Shown here piece by piece: positions 44,825 through 55,102 of a stretch of 64,000 nucleotides of DNA. The translations under genes and the position numbers were made by a program. Source of the DNA: Myxococcales bacterium (GTDB lineage Bacteria; Myxococcota; Polyangia; Nannocystales; Nannocystaceae); contig JAEUJW010000014.1 in the NCBI GenBank assembly GCA_016793465.1, positions 62,001 through 126,000 on the forward strand, given 5' to 3'. Each line of letters starts with the position of its first letter. The stretch's first letter is position 1. The notes beneath the pieces were generated by a model, which saw only the letters and a program-made list of their open reading frames with translations, made no database searches and had not been told where the DNA came from.

Positions 44825-46527
44825 GGCGCTGGCTGTTGATCGCGGCGGTCGCGGCGGGCCCGGCGAGCGTGTCGGCGCAGGAGCCGTTCTACCTCCCGCC
44901 CGGCGACCTGCTGCCGGACTCGGGCCAGGGCGTGCCCGAGGAGACGGTGTTCGTGCCGGGCATGCGCTACCCGGTCGAGTCGGGGCCGTCGTACCCGAAC
45001 TCGCAGGTGTACATGAACGGCGGGCTCAACGGGCCCGGCGGCGGCCAGTGCGACGCCGTCAACTACAGCTACCCGTGGCGCGACAACTACTGCGAGATCC
45101 GCTCGTGGGCCATGCCGCTGTGCCCGGCGGGCACCGGTCACCAGGGCCAGGACATCCGCGCGCCGACCTGCGAGAAGGACAAGTACTGGATCGTCGCCGG
45201 GCAGGCCGGGCAGGTGACCAACGTCGGCAGCTACTCGGTGTACGTGACCTCGCCGAACGGGCAGCGCCTCGACTACCTCCACGGCAGCGTCGACACGCTT
45301 GCGGTCGCCAACGGGCAGCAGGTCGAGCGCGGCCAGAACATCGTCAAGCTGTCGAACAACATGGGCGACACGCCGACGTCGATCCACCTGCACTTCAACA
45401 TCAAGCAGGACGTCGGCGGGGTCGGGTTCGTCTACGTGTCGCCGTACATGTCGCTGGTGCGGGCCTACGAGGAGCTGATGGGCCTCGGCAACAAGCCGCC
45501 CGACGGGGTGTTCGACCAGTCGGCGTGCGAGACGCTGTACGGCTGGGCGCAGGACCCGGACGCGCCCGACGAGGCGGTGACGGTCGCGCTGTTCTTCGAC
45601 GGGCCGAAGGGCGACCCGGCGGCGACCGGCGTCGAGGTGACCGCGGACCTGCACCGCGACGACCTGTGCATGACGCTCGGGTCGTGCAACCACGGCTTCG
45701 AGCTCGACGTGCCGCTCAGCCTGCGCGACGGCCAGCCGCACGCGGTCCACGTGTACGCGCTCGACACCGGGGACGGCGCGCAGGTAGAGCTGCAGCTGTC
45801 GCCCGGGCAGCTGCAGTGCGATCCGCCGCCGCTGCCCGCGGGCGTGCGGCGCTGGGTGACGAGCCCGGAGAGCCTGGCGGCGTGGAAGTTCTCGCCGTTC
45901 TGGCAGATGATCCGCGCGTCCGACGAGCAGCTGCTGGCGCTGGCCCAGGACCGCGACCTGGTGCCGGCGCCGCTGCTGATGGCCAGCGACGCGGAGCCGG
46001 GCAAGGTGTGGCTGGTCGACGAGGGCTGGCGGCGACACGTGCCGAACCCCGAGGCGGCGGCGGCCTGGGGCTTCGACCTCGGGGGGGTGGCGGTCTGGCC
46101 GGCCGCCGACGTGCAGGCGCTGATCGAGGGCTCGCCGCTGCGGCCGGCGCCGGTCCTGGCCCAGGGGACAGGTCCGGAGGTGTGGCTGATCGACGACCGC
46201 CAATGCGGCCCGGAGGGCCCCCCGGACCCGGACTGCGGGCTTCCGGCGGGCAGCACGGGGGCGTCGGAGGGCTCGGAAGGGGGGCCCGGGCCGGGTTCGG
46301 GCTCGGGGCTGTCGGGGGCGCCGGGCGTGCCGACCGGGGGGGCCGGCGAGAGCCAGGGGGCCAGCGAGAGCGAGGGCCCGGACAGCGCGCTGCCGCCGGG
46401 GTTCGGCAGCGAGGACGATGGTTGCGGCTGCAAGCAGTCGGGCCCGGATTTTTGGGCGGCGGGGCTGGTCGGGCCGGGAATATTCGCTCGGCGGCGACGT
46501 CGGCGTGTTGCACCATGCGAAAGGTGA
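44821..46527 (+). CDS. M23 (LytM-type) metallopeptidase with MYXO-CTERM-like tail
   Basis: 568 residues. A signal peptide ending SVSAQ is followed by the M23 domain: H107 and D111 in GHQGQDIRAP, H154, and the HLHF pair H189/H191. It should cut peptidoglycan cross-bridges or bacterial proteins, a common weapon of predatory myxobacteria. A central domain has PDGVFDQSACETLYGWAQDP, a beta-sandwich-like region. A Gly/Ser-rich linker leads to the tail GCGCKQSG, then a hydrophobic stretch and RRRRRR. This resembles the MYXO-CTERM sorting signal, which anchors proteins at the surface. A one-mismatch palindrome copy lies at 46156. Confidence 0.87.
   Translation: MRRWLLIAAVAAGPASVSAQEPFYLPPGDLLPDSGQGVPEETVFVPGMRYPVESGPSYPNSQVYMNGGLNGPGGGQCDAVNYSYPWRDNYCEIRSWAMPLCPAGTGHQGQDIRAPTCEKDKYWIVAGQAGQVTNVGSYSVYVTSPNGQRLDYLHGSVDTLAVANGQQVERGQNIVKLSNNMGDTPTSIHLHFNIKQDVGGVGFVYVSPYMSLVRAYEELMGLGNKPPDGVFDQSACETLYGWAQDPDAPDEAVTVALFFDGPKGDPAATGVEVTADLHRDDLCMTLGSCNHGFELDVPLSLRDGQPHAVHVYALDTGDGAQVELQLSPGQLQCDPPPLPAGVRRWVTSPESLAAWKFSPFWQMIRASDEQLLALAQDRDLVPAPLLMASDAEPGKVWLVDEGWRRHVPNPEAAAAWGFDLGGVAVWPAADVQALIEGSPLRPAPVLAQGTGPEVWLIDDRQCGPEGPPDPDCGLPAGSTGASEGSEGGPGPGSGSGLSGAPGVPTGGAGESQGASESEGPDSALPPGFGSEDDGCGCKQSGPDFWAAGLVGPGIFARRRRRRVAPCER
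46156..46171. repeat. Dispersed palindrome, one mismatch
   Basis: CTGGCCCAGGGGACAG inside the M23 gene, in the region after its catalytic domain. Confidence 0.55.
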
Positions 46528-46532
46528 TGACC

Positions 46533-46823
46533 ATGAAGACGGCGATGTGGGGGCTGTGCGGGCTGCTGTTCGGTCTGGTGGGCGAGTCGAGCGCGGCGAA
46601 CGCGGCCGAGCCGGCGTTCACGTGCCCGGTGGAGAACGGGAACTTCGCGCACCCGCGCGACGGCACGAAGTACCTCGAGTGCATCCGCGGCAAGCCGATC
46701 GAGAAGGCGTGCACGCCGGGGCTGGTCTGGGACGACCTGCGGAAGGGCTGCGCGTCGCCAGGCGCCGTGCGGCACAAGCCGCCGAAGAAGCCGCCGGCGA
46801 AGAAGAAGCCGAAGAAGCGCTGA
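46533..46823 (+). CDS. Small secreted chitin-binding-like protein (CBM14 type)
   Basis: 96 residues. The start is the ATG of MKTAMWGL; upstream ATGs exist at 46515 and 46527. A signal peptide (about residues 1-24) precedes one peritrophin-A/CBM14-like unit: FTCPVENGNFAHPRDGTKYLEC, then KACTPGLVWDDLRKGC. Only four cysteines (31, 50, 60, 73) of the usual six are kept, so one disulfide is missing. A basic tail KKPPAKKKPKKR follows. CBM14 binds chitin in animals. It follows the M23 gene directly and may help target prey or substrate. Confidence 0.72.
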   Translation: MKTAMWGLCGLLFGLVGESSAANAAEPAFTCPVENGNFAHPRDGTKYLECIRGKPIEKACTPGLVWDDLRKGCASPGAVRHKPPKKPPAKKKPKKR

Positions 46824-46849
46824 GCCAGGGGAGCGTGGCCCAAAGGCCG

Positions 46850-46909
46850 GGGGCACAACACCGAGCGGCACAACGCCGTGCGGCACAACGCCGTGCGGCA
46901 CAACGCCGT
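46850..46909. repeat. 15-bp tandem repeats
   Basis: Three perfect copies of GCGGCACAACGCCGT at 46865-46909 and one divergent copy before them. It lies in the convergent gap after the CBM14-like gene. The 15-base period gives a repeated Arg-Arg-Cys-Ala-Ala frame on the minus strand, but no start context supports a gene there. Confidence 0.8.
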
Positions 46910-46934
46910 GGCAGTGTTGGGCGGCTCCGGAGCG

Positions 46935-46976
46935 TGCCAGACTTTACTTTACATAACATACATTATCGGAATATCG
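46935..46976. other. AT-rich patch in a convergent intergenic region
   Basis: TTTACTTTACATAACATACA and following bases have far lower GC than any neighbour. Both flanking genes end here. Weak promoter-like boxes occur on both strands, none with a good spacer. Confidence 0.5.
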
Positions 46977-47042
46977 GCCGCCTGTGGCCCCGTAGCTGGC
47001 TCATACGCCACGGTTCTTGCTGACACGTGGAGGCCACGCTGC

Positions 47043-47083
47043 GCCGACAACAACCGCCGGCGATGATGAGCGCGGTCGTCGGC
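47043..47083. terminator. Weak hairpin downstream of lepB
   Basis: GCCGACAAC pairs with GTCGTCGGC (8 of 9) across a loop of 23 bases, just after the lepB stop. A modest terminator candidate. Confidence 0.3.
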
Positions 47084-47105
47084 AGACGAACGTGCCAGCT
47101 TCGGT

Positions 47106-49493
47106 TCAGCGGATCGGCAGCCAGAACCGGCTGAACGGCAGCCAGATGCGGTCCGCGCGGCCCTTGACGTTGCCGCGTGGGACGTACGGGCGCGGGCGTT
47201 CGGCGGCGGGATCGATGAAGTTGGCGGCGTCCTGGGCCTTGGCCAGGGCGCGTTTGGCCAGGGCGCGGGTCTCGTCGGGGCCCGGGCACAGGCCGACGCT
47301 GCACTCGATCTTGATCACGCTCTCGGTCGCGGGCACCGGGAACACCATCTGGGTGCCCTTCCCGACCGGCATCGGCCCGAGGTAGCCGCCCTGGGCCACG
47401 CTCTCGTCGGGCGTCGCCTGGCTGTCGGCGACGAGCTCGCGGACCTTGTCCTCGAGGCCGCCGCGAGGCTTTCGCCAGACCCACAGGCCGAGGCTGTAGG
47501 TCGCGTCGCGGATCGAGCCGTCGAGGCGCAGGCGGTCGTACTCGTAGCGCTCGGGCGGCGGATCGCCGGCGAGCTCGCGCCAGCTGCCCATGTCGGCGCC
47601 GGTCAGCAGCTCGGGCATGCGCGTGCGGTCCTTGCTGGCCGCGGGCACGCGCGACTGCACGGTGCGGGCCAGCGCGAGGGCGTCGGCCTCGCCGGCGCAG
47701 CGCTGGCGGCCGCACTCGAGCGAGTACACGACCTGGGCCTTGGGGTCGACGCGCACGTAGGTGAACTTCTGCTCGTCGGCGGCGATCCACGCGTCGTCGC
47801 CGGCGTCGTCGCCGACCTGGCGCGGCACGGTCTTGCCGCCCTCCTGGCCGGGCACGGCCACGCCGGCGGCCCGCAGCGCGGCGTCGCGGAGGAACGCCTC
47901 GGTCTCGTCGGGGGCCCGCCAGGCGCGCAGGCGGACGGTCGCGGAGGCCGTCGGCTCGTAGCGGTCGGCGCCCTTCGGCGGGGGCTTGTTGGGCACGAAC
48001 GTGCGGGTGACGTACTTGTCGCCGGTCGGTCCGCGCGACGTCCAGTGCTGCGAGTAGCGGATCGACTTGTCGCCCTCGAGCAGGTGGCGCGCGTCCTGGT
48101 TGTGATCGTTGGCCCAGCGGTCGACCACGCCGGCGATCGTCTCGGCGAGGCGGCTCGGGCTGTTGCAGACCGCGGCGCCGCACTTCAGCTGGAGCACGGC
48201 GCCGGCGTCCTGCATGTGGATCGCGGCCTCGTAGGCGCCGGGGTCCTTGCGGTAGGCGATGCCGGTGATGCCGCCGCCGGTGGCCTCGAGGCGGGCGCGC
48301 AGCTCGGCGTTGCCGGGGCTGTCGAAGCGCTTGTCGTCGGCGATGAGCTCGCGGATGCCGCCGCGCTCCGGGAGGTCGGCGGCGAGGGTGTCGAACACGA
48401 CGGCGCTGCCGAGCGCGGGCTTGCGCCAGACCGCGAGCTGGAGGCCGTGCGCGTCGGAGGCGTGGTCGGCCATGTAGACGATGTGGTCGCGGCTCGAGTC
48501 CTCGCGCACGCTGGCCTCGTCGGGGCGCACGAGCGTGAACAGCTTCTCGGGGGTCAGGTCGCGCAGGTCCTTGACGCTGAGCAGGCCGTCGGCGGCGACG
48601 GCCTCGACCTGCTTGGTCCAGGCCAGGCTGTCGTGGCTCTGGTTGCGGTTGTCGCCCATCACCAGGAAGTGGTCGTCGGGCACGCGCCACTCGCCGAAGC
48701 GGCGCTGGCCGCCCATGCGGGGGTCGGCGGCGGTCATGTAGCGGACCACGTAGGTGCGGTCGTCGACCATCTCCTCGTAGAGCTCGCAGTGCGGGACCTG
48801 CTCGAGGCCGGCCTCGTCGAGGCACTTGTCGGGCAGCTTGCGGCGCCTCAGCTCCTCGAACTCGGCGGCCCCTGCCCGCTTCAGCAGCACCTTGTTGCCC
48901 TCGACGCGGATGGTGTCGCCCGGCAGGCCGATGACCCGCTTGATGAAGTCCTCGGACTCGTCGACCGGGTAGCGGAACACGATCACGTCGCCGCGCCGCG
49001 GGGCGCCCATGAACTCGCCGACGACCGTGGTCGTGAACGGGATCTGGATGCCGTAGGCGAACTTGTTGACGAAGATGTGGTCGCCGGAGCGCAGCGTCGG
49101 CATCATGCTGCCGGACGGGATCTTGAACGGCTCGTAGAGGCACGAGCGCAGCAGCAGGGCCACGGCGACGGCGATGCCGACGTTCTCGATGGTCTCGCGG
49201 ATCGGGCTCTTGCGGGCGAAGCTGGCGTGCTGGTGGAGCAGCTCGTCGAGGCGCTCGCACTCGTCCTCGGCCCGGTCCCACTGCCCGGCCTCGCGGTAGC
49301 GCTCGAGGTCGACCAGGCTCTGGCGGATGGCGTCGGCCGGGGCCGGGGCCAGGCGGGCGGCGTGCTTCTTCAGGATCCGCCGGGCCTCCTTGACCAGCAT
49401 GCCGGCCGCGGCCTTGATGTTGCCCACGCTGCGGCGCTTGGCCGGCTTCTGCGGACCCTTGTTCGTCTCGGGCTTGTGCTCCGACTCCGTCAC
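47106..49493 (-). CDS. lepB: Signal peptidase I with very large insertion
   Basis: 795 residues from a GTG; typical enzymes have 200-350. Residues 1-100 are cytoplasmic and basic, then one helix (VGIAVAVALLLRSCLY). Catalytic S129 lies in IPSGSMMPT, K185 in DFIKRVIGLPGD and box E is MGDNRNQSHDS (279-289). The domain then breaks at about residue 292 and resumes at GNVKGRADRIWLP (775), the normal C-terminal strand. The roughly 475-residue insertion contains three repeats of one module, each with a C-x4-C pair (438/443, 594/599, 731/736) and a WRKP- or WRAP-like motif. The core residues are intact, so it should still process signal peptides in the membrane. It follows lepA by seven bases, the usual lep operon. 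Confidence 0.92.
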   Translation of the reverse strand: MTESEHKPETNKGPQKPAKRRSVGNIKAAAGMLVKEARRILKKHAARLAPAPADAIRQSLVDLERYREAGQWDRAEDECERLDELLHQHASFARKSPIRETIENVGIAVAVALLLRSCLYEPFKIPSGSMMPTLRSGDHIFVNKFAYGIQIPFTTTVVGEFMGAPRRGDVIVFRYPVDESEDFIKRVIGLPGDTIRVEGNKVLLKRAGAAEFEELRRRKLPDKCLDEAGLEQVPHCELYEEMVDDRTYVVRYMTAADPRMGGQRRFGEWRVPDDHFLVMGDNRNQSHDSLAWTKQVEAVAADGLLSVKDLRDLTPEKLFTLVRPDEASVREDSSRDHIVYMADHASDAHGLQLAVWRKPALGSAVVFDTLAADLPERGGIRELIADDKRFDSPGNAELRARLEATGGGITGIAYRKDPGAYEAAIHMQDAGAVLQLKCGAAVCNSPSRLAETIAGVVDRWANDHNQDARHLLEGDKSIRYSQHWTSRGPTGDKYVTRTFVPNKPPPKGADRYEPTASATVRLRAWRAPDETEAFLRDAALRAAGVAVPGQEGGKTVPRQVGDDAGDDAWIAADEQKFTYVRVDPKAQVVYSLECGRQRCAGEADALALARTVQSRVPAASKDRTRMPELLTGADMGSWRELAGDPPPERYEYDRLRLDGSIRDATYSLGLWVWRKPRGGLEDKVRELVADSQATPDESVAQGGYLGPMPVGKGTQMVFPVPATESVIKIECSVGLCPGPDETRALAKRALAKAQDAANFIDPAAERPRPYVPRGNVKGRADRIWLPFSRFWLPIR

Positions 49494-49500
49494 GCGCCGG

Positions 49501-51354
<1,854 letters not shown>

Positions 51355-51518
51355 CGGGACGGGCGTGGACACGTAGCACAAGACCGGGCCCCCTGCTCGC
51401 GCGGCCGGGGCGGCGAGAGGAGCGCACGCGCACGGGCGGGGCCGCCGCGTGGACGGCCGCCGGAGGGGCTCGGCGGCGGGCGACGGCGGCGGCCGCGGAC
51501 CGCGATCGGCCCCGGATC

Positions 51519-51548
51519 TTGCCCCGGGCGCCCGCGCTGGCCTACAGT
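51519..51548 (+). promoter_or_regulatory. Promoter-like sequence for the EF-hand lipoprotein
   Basis: TTGCCC (51519-51524), 18 bases, then TACAGT (51543-51548), eight bases before the TTG at 51557. Confidence 0.4.
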
Positions 51549-51556
51549 GCCCGGGC

Positions 51557-52726
51557 TTGCCTTTTATTAACAGCCCGCGTGCCCTGCCCTGCGCCTGGCC
51601 GATGGCCCTGGCCGTGCTCGCGGGGGCGTGCGCGGGCAAGGCGAAGCCGGCCGCCAAGCCCGACGCCGACATGCAGGCCGACGCGCTCGAGCTGGCGCAG
51701 TCGGCCCGCAACGTCGAGCCGCTGGTCCCGCCCCGCAAGGTCGCGCTGATCCCCCTGCGCATCGACGGGCAGCACTGCGACGCCGCGGGCAAGCGGGTGG
51801 CCCAGGAGGACCTCAACCACGACGGCCGCGCGGACCTCATCACCCTGACGGTCGCGGCCGCGGGCGCCGACGAGGGCAAGATCCGCTGCCAGCAGGCCGA
51901 CCTCAACTTCGACGGGCGGCTCGACGGGTTCCTCCACTTCGACGAGCGCGGCGACCTGGTGCGCGAGCAGTACGACCAGGACTTCGACGGGCGCATCGAC
52001 CTCGGCTCGCAGTACAAGGACGGCAAGCTCGAGGTCGAGGAGCAGGACGTCGACCACGACGGCTTCGCCGACGCCTGGCGCCGCTACGACAAGGGCAAGC
52101 TGGTCCGCATCGATCACGACCGCGACCACGACGGCAAGGCCGACGCGTTCACGTTCATCGTGCGCGGGGCGATCGACCGCGTCGGCTACGACACCAACGG
52201 CGACGGCAACGTCGACGTGTGGGACCAGGACATCGCCCGCCGGGCCCAGGCCGCGCTCGCGCGCCGGCAGCAGGCCCGCCAGGACGTCGGCGAGGAGGAG
52301 TTCGTCGAGGCGCCGCCGGCCGCGGAGGAGAAGGTCGAGGAGGCCAAGGCCGAGGCCAAGGACGCCAAAAAGGGCGCCGACAGGAAGGCCGAGGCCAAGG
52401 GCGACAAGAAGGGCGCTGACAAGAAGGCCGAGGCCAAGGACGCCAAGAAGGCCGACGCCAAGAAGGCCGACGCCAAGAAGGCCGACGACAAGAAGGCCGA
52501 CGACAAGAAGGCCGACGACAAGAAGGCCGACGACAACAAGCCCGCGGCGGCCAAACCCGAGACCAAGCCGACCGAGGACGCCAAGCCCGCGGACAAGCAG
52601 CCCGCGGACAAGCAGCCCGCGGCCAAGCCCGCCGACAAGCCCGCCGACAAGCCCGCCGACAAGCCCGCCGACAAGCCCGCGGCCAGGGCCCCCGACGCGG
52701 CCAAGCCCGCGGGCGCCAAGAAGTAG
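51557..52726 (+). CDS. EF-hand-like lipoprotein with long Lys/Ala/Pro tail
   Basis: 389 residues from the TTG that gives a complete signal peptide ending LAGAC; a later ATG at 51602 would leave a signal without a basic start. Residues about 90-215 contain six calcium-loop motifs of the form DxNxDGxxD ([60 protein letters not shown]). The last 150 residues are low-complexity repeats: AKKAD and DDKKA, then PADK. It probably binds calcium at the surface. The TTG start is supported by TACAGT eight bases upstream. Confidence 0.75.
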   Translation: MPFINSPRALPCAWPMALAVLAGACAGKAKPAAKPDADMQADALELAQSARNVEPLVPPRKVALIPLRIDGQHCDAAGKRVAQEDLNHDGRADLITLTVAAAGADEGKIRCQQADLNFDGRLDGFLHFDERGDLVREQYDQDFDGRIDLGSQYKDGKLEVEEQDVDHDGFADAWRRYDKGKLVRIDHDRDHDGKADAFTFIVRGAIDRVGYDTNGDGNVDVWDQDIARRAQAALARRQQARQDVGEEEFVEAPPAAEEKVEEAKAEAKDAKKGADRKAEAKGDKKGADKKAEAKDAKKADAKKADAKKADDKKADDKKADDKKADDNKPAAAKPETKPTEDAKPADKQPADKQPAAKPADKPADKPADKPADKPAARAPDAAKPAGAKK

Positions 52727-52788
52727 GGCGCGCCCCCGCGTCCCCTGCCCGCTCCCCGCGCGGGCGGGAAACCGGATATCCTCGCGTC

Positions 52789-53172
52789 ATGGACCACAAG
52801 GCCGAGGCCGAGGACGACGAGATCGTGGGCGGCGGCGAGGCGCCGGACCCCGCCGAGGACGACTACGGGCCGCCGTTCGAGGCGCGCAGCTTCGGCGGCG
52901 AGTTCGTGTGGGCCCAGGCGCCGGGTTACACCGCCAAGGTGCTGCGCGTGCGCGCCGGCGAGAACGTGGCGATCTCGGTCAAGGGCCGCAAGGACATGTT
53001 CGTGATGCTGACCGGCGGGCGGGCCATGCTCGAGACGCGGGGCGACGACAACATCGACCGCGTCGAGCTGCTGCCGGCCACGCCGGTGGCGATCGCCGAG
53101 AGCGAGGTGGTCTACCGCCTGGTGGCGATGACCGACGTCGAGCTGTTCACGATCTACGCGCCGAAGGCCTGA
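52789..53172 (+). CDS. Cupin-like small protein
   Basis: 127 residues. After an acidic N-terminus (AEAEDDEIVGGGEAPDPAEDD) the protein has the beta-strand pattern of a cupin: VLRVRAGENVAISVKGRKDMFVML, then AMLETRG and LLPATPVAIAESEV. The metal-binding histidines of classical cupins are not evident, so it may only bind a ligand. TATCCT at 52777-52782 lies six bases before the ATG. It is convergent with the pentapeptide-repeat gene, 11 bases away. Confidence 0.6.
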   Translation: MDHKAEAEDDEIVGGGEAPDPAEDDYGPPFEARSFGGEFVWAQAPGYTAKVLRVRAGENVAISVKGRKDMFVMLTGGRAMLETRGDDNIDRVELLPATPVAIAESEVVYRLVAMTDVELFTIYAPKA

Positions 53173-53183
53173 GACCCCCGCGG

Positions 53184-54344
53184 TCAGTCGGCGACCGTGA
53201 GCTCGACGCCGAGCTCCTCGCCGATCACGCGGGCCATGGCCCGGTCGCACAGGCCGAACTGCGCGCCGAAGTGGCCGAGCACCTGCAGCTGGGTCGGCTG
53301 CACCGACGCGGAGCACGAGGCCAGGCCGCACATCAGGGCGAAGTACACGCGGCGGGCCCAGTCGGACGCGGGCGCGACGATCGTGATGGCCTCGAGGTTG
53401 ATCCGCCCGGTCGGCATCATTCTTTGTAGCTCGGGCTGGGTGTAGCCGATGCCCTCGCCGATCGCGACCAGGAACTGGCCGGCGTCGGGGCCGCGATCGC
53501 CGCCGAGCAGCAGCAGCAGGCCGAAGGTGGCGAGGCCGCGGCGCACCTCGTCGGGCTCGCCGCGCAGGCGGGCGAACACCGCGGGCATGTCGTCGACGGT
53601 CGGCGGCGGGGCGGCCTGACGCGCGCCCTCGAGGTTCGCGCGCTTCAGGTCCGCGTCGCGCAGGTCGCAGTCCTCGAGGTCGGCGTCGCCGAGGTCGACC
53701 TCGCGGAAGATGGCCTGCTGGGCCCGCGCGGCCGTCAGCGAGGCGCCGCGCAGCGAAGCGCCGCGCAGCAGGGCCGGGCCGACCGGCGAGAGCGCGAGCG
53801 TCGACTCGATCAGCTCGCACGGGCCGAAGCACGCGCCGCGCAGGTCGGCGCGCCGCAGCGAGGCGCCGACGAGCGAGGCGCCCGAGAGCACCGCGCCGAC
53901 GAGGCCGGCGTCGTCGAGGCGACAGTCGTCGAGGCGGGCGCCGGCGAGGAAGGCGTCGCGCAGGTTGGCCCCGCGCAGGTCGGCGCCGCGGAGGTCGATC
54001 GGGACGTCGAGGTGGGCCTTGCGCCAGTGGTTGAAGCCGCGGACGTCGGCGACAAGGGCGGTCCGGAGGTCGAGCGGCGAGGCGACCGGGGCCGAGTTGG
54101 CGGCCGGCGCCACGGGCTTGCGCGCGGGGGTGTTGGCGACCCGCGCGGCCGTCTTCTTGGCGGCTGTCTGCTTGGCGGCCTTCGCGGCTGCTCTGGTGGT
54201 CGACTCGGCGGCGGCCTTCGCGACCTTCTTGGTCGCCGTCCTGGCCGCGACCTTCCGGGCCGCCGTCCTGGCCGCGACCTTCCGGGCCGCCTTCTTCGCG
54301 GTCGTCTTCTTCGCGGTCCCCTGCCCCACCCTCGTCTTCGGCAT
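53184..54344 (-). CDS. Pentapeptide-repeat protein with histone H1-like N-terminus
   Basis: 386 residues from the ATG of MPKTRVGQG. Residues 5-75 form a Lys/Ala/Thr-rich tail (KKAARKVAARTAARKVAART) like that of bacterial H1 homologues. A pentapeptide-repeat helix of roughly 25 repeats follows (about residues 110-240) with A(D/N)LRxA units such as DLRGADLRGANLRD, interrupted by LALSPVGPALLRG. The C-terminal 150 residues are a different helical domain. Pentapeptide helices mimic DNA in proteins such as Qnr. Here the basic tail could bring it to DNA. The function is unknown. Confidence 0.75.
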   Translation of the reverse strand: MPKTRVGQGTAKKTTAKKAARKVAARTAARKVAARTATKKVAKAAAESTTRAAAKAAKQTAAKKTAARVANTPARKPVAPAANSAPVASPLDLRTALVADVRGFNHWRKAHLDVPIDLRGADLRGANLRDAFLAGARLDDCRLDDAGLVGAVLSGASLVGASLRRADLRGACFGPCELIESTLALSPVGPALLRGASLRGASLTAARAQQAIFREVDLGDADLEDCDLRDADLKRANLEGARQAAPPPTVDDMPAVFARLRGEPDEVRRGLATFGLLLLLGGDRGPDAGQFLVAIGEGIGYTQPELQRMMPTGRINLEAITIVAPASDWARRVYFALMCGLASCSASVQPTQLQVLGHFGAQFGLCDRAMARVIGEELGVELTVAD

Positions 54345-54436
54345 CGGCCGAGTGTGCCCGAACGGCGGGCTCGAAGGTCGACCTCCGCGTGTTTCAAACT
54401 CGCCCGGAAACGAACCTACTGGCGCGCTGCCGTCCC

Positions 54437-55102
54437 TCAGCGGTAGATATGACGCAGCCACTCGGCTAAACCGGCGTATGCTGGGCAGTCCAGGGCGAAC
54501 AAGCCGTCACGCAACGCTTGGTGCACGCCGCGTCCCGGGTGTGGTTGCCACGCCAGCCAGGTCGACATCTCGGCCTTCACTCGGGCGGTCGAGCGAAATT
54601 TTGGTGTGGGTAACGCGTGCACAGTCGCCTGTGCACGCTCATACAGCGCACGCTCGGACGGGCTCACGCAGTCGTGCAAAAAGTCCTCGAGCGCTCCGTC
54701 GTCGCGGTTGTTCGGCATGATCCATACTCCGAGATCCGCGAGCCCATCCGTGTGCTGGAATATCTGTCCACGGTGTTGAGGTGCGCGGTTGGCACGGGTG
54801 AATCCGGCCTCGTTCAGGAGCTTCTCGAGACGCTCGGATGTCCGGACGAAGCCAAGAGCTGAATTGGCCACAAAATCGGCGTCGATCACGACCGCGAGCC
54901 GCTTCAGTAGGCCGTCGTACAGCTGATTCAAGAGCACTGGAAGGTGCTTCAGGAGGCCTTCCTTGGAGTTGTGATCACCACCCACGTCCCGCGGCGGTGT
55001 GACCTGGACGGCAGTCCGCAGGTCCATCCGATCACGCACGGCTTCGAAGAACAGACGATCGGACTCGCCTTCCACGAGGAGGATGTTGTCGCGGCTGCGC
55101 AT
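54437..55102 (-). CDS. TOPRIM/DUF3226-like protein of the ATPase pair
   Basis: 221 residues. The TOPRIM fold is visible: the glutamate in ILLVEGESDRLFFE (E11) and the DxD in VVIDADF (D74, D76). The rest fits the DUF3226 family. TOPRIM domains of this type act as nucleases or triggers in OLD-like defence systems. It overlaps the ATPase gene by one base (TGATG). The DNA here is noticeably lower in GC than the flanks, suggesting recent arrival. Confidence 0.82.
   Translation of the reverse strand: MRSRDNILLVEGESDRLFFEAVRDRMDLRTAVQVTPPRDVGGDHNSKEGLLKHLPVLLNQLYDGLLKRLAVVIDADFVANSALGFVRTSERLEKLLNEAGFTRANRAPQHRGQIFQHTDGLADLGVWIMPNNRDDGALEDFLHDCVSPSERALYERAQATVHALPTPKFRSTARVKAEMSTWLAWQPHPGRGVHQALRDGLFALDCPAYAGLAEWLRHIYR

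Noticed and set aside
46618..46959. Minus-strand frame with repeated Arg-Arg-Cys-Ala-Ala
   Set aside because: It arises from the 15-bp tandem repeat; no signal peptide, domain or ribosome-binding site.
54617..54862. Plus-strand frame inside the TOPRIM gene
   Set aside because: No domain, and the opposite frame has the TOPRIM acids and is coupled to the ATPase gene.
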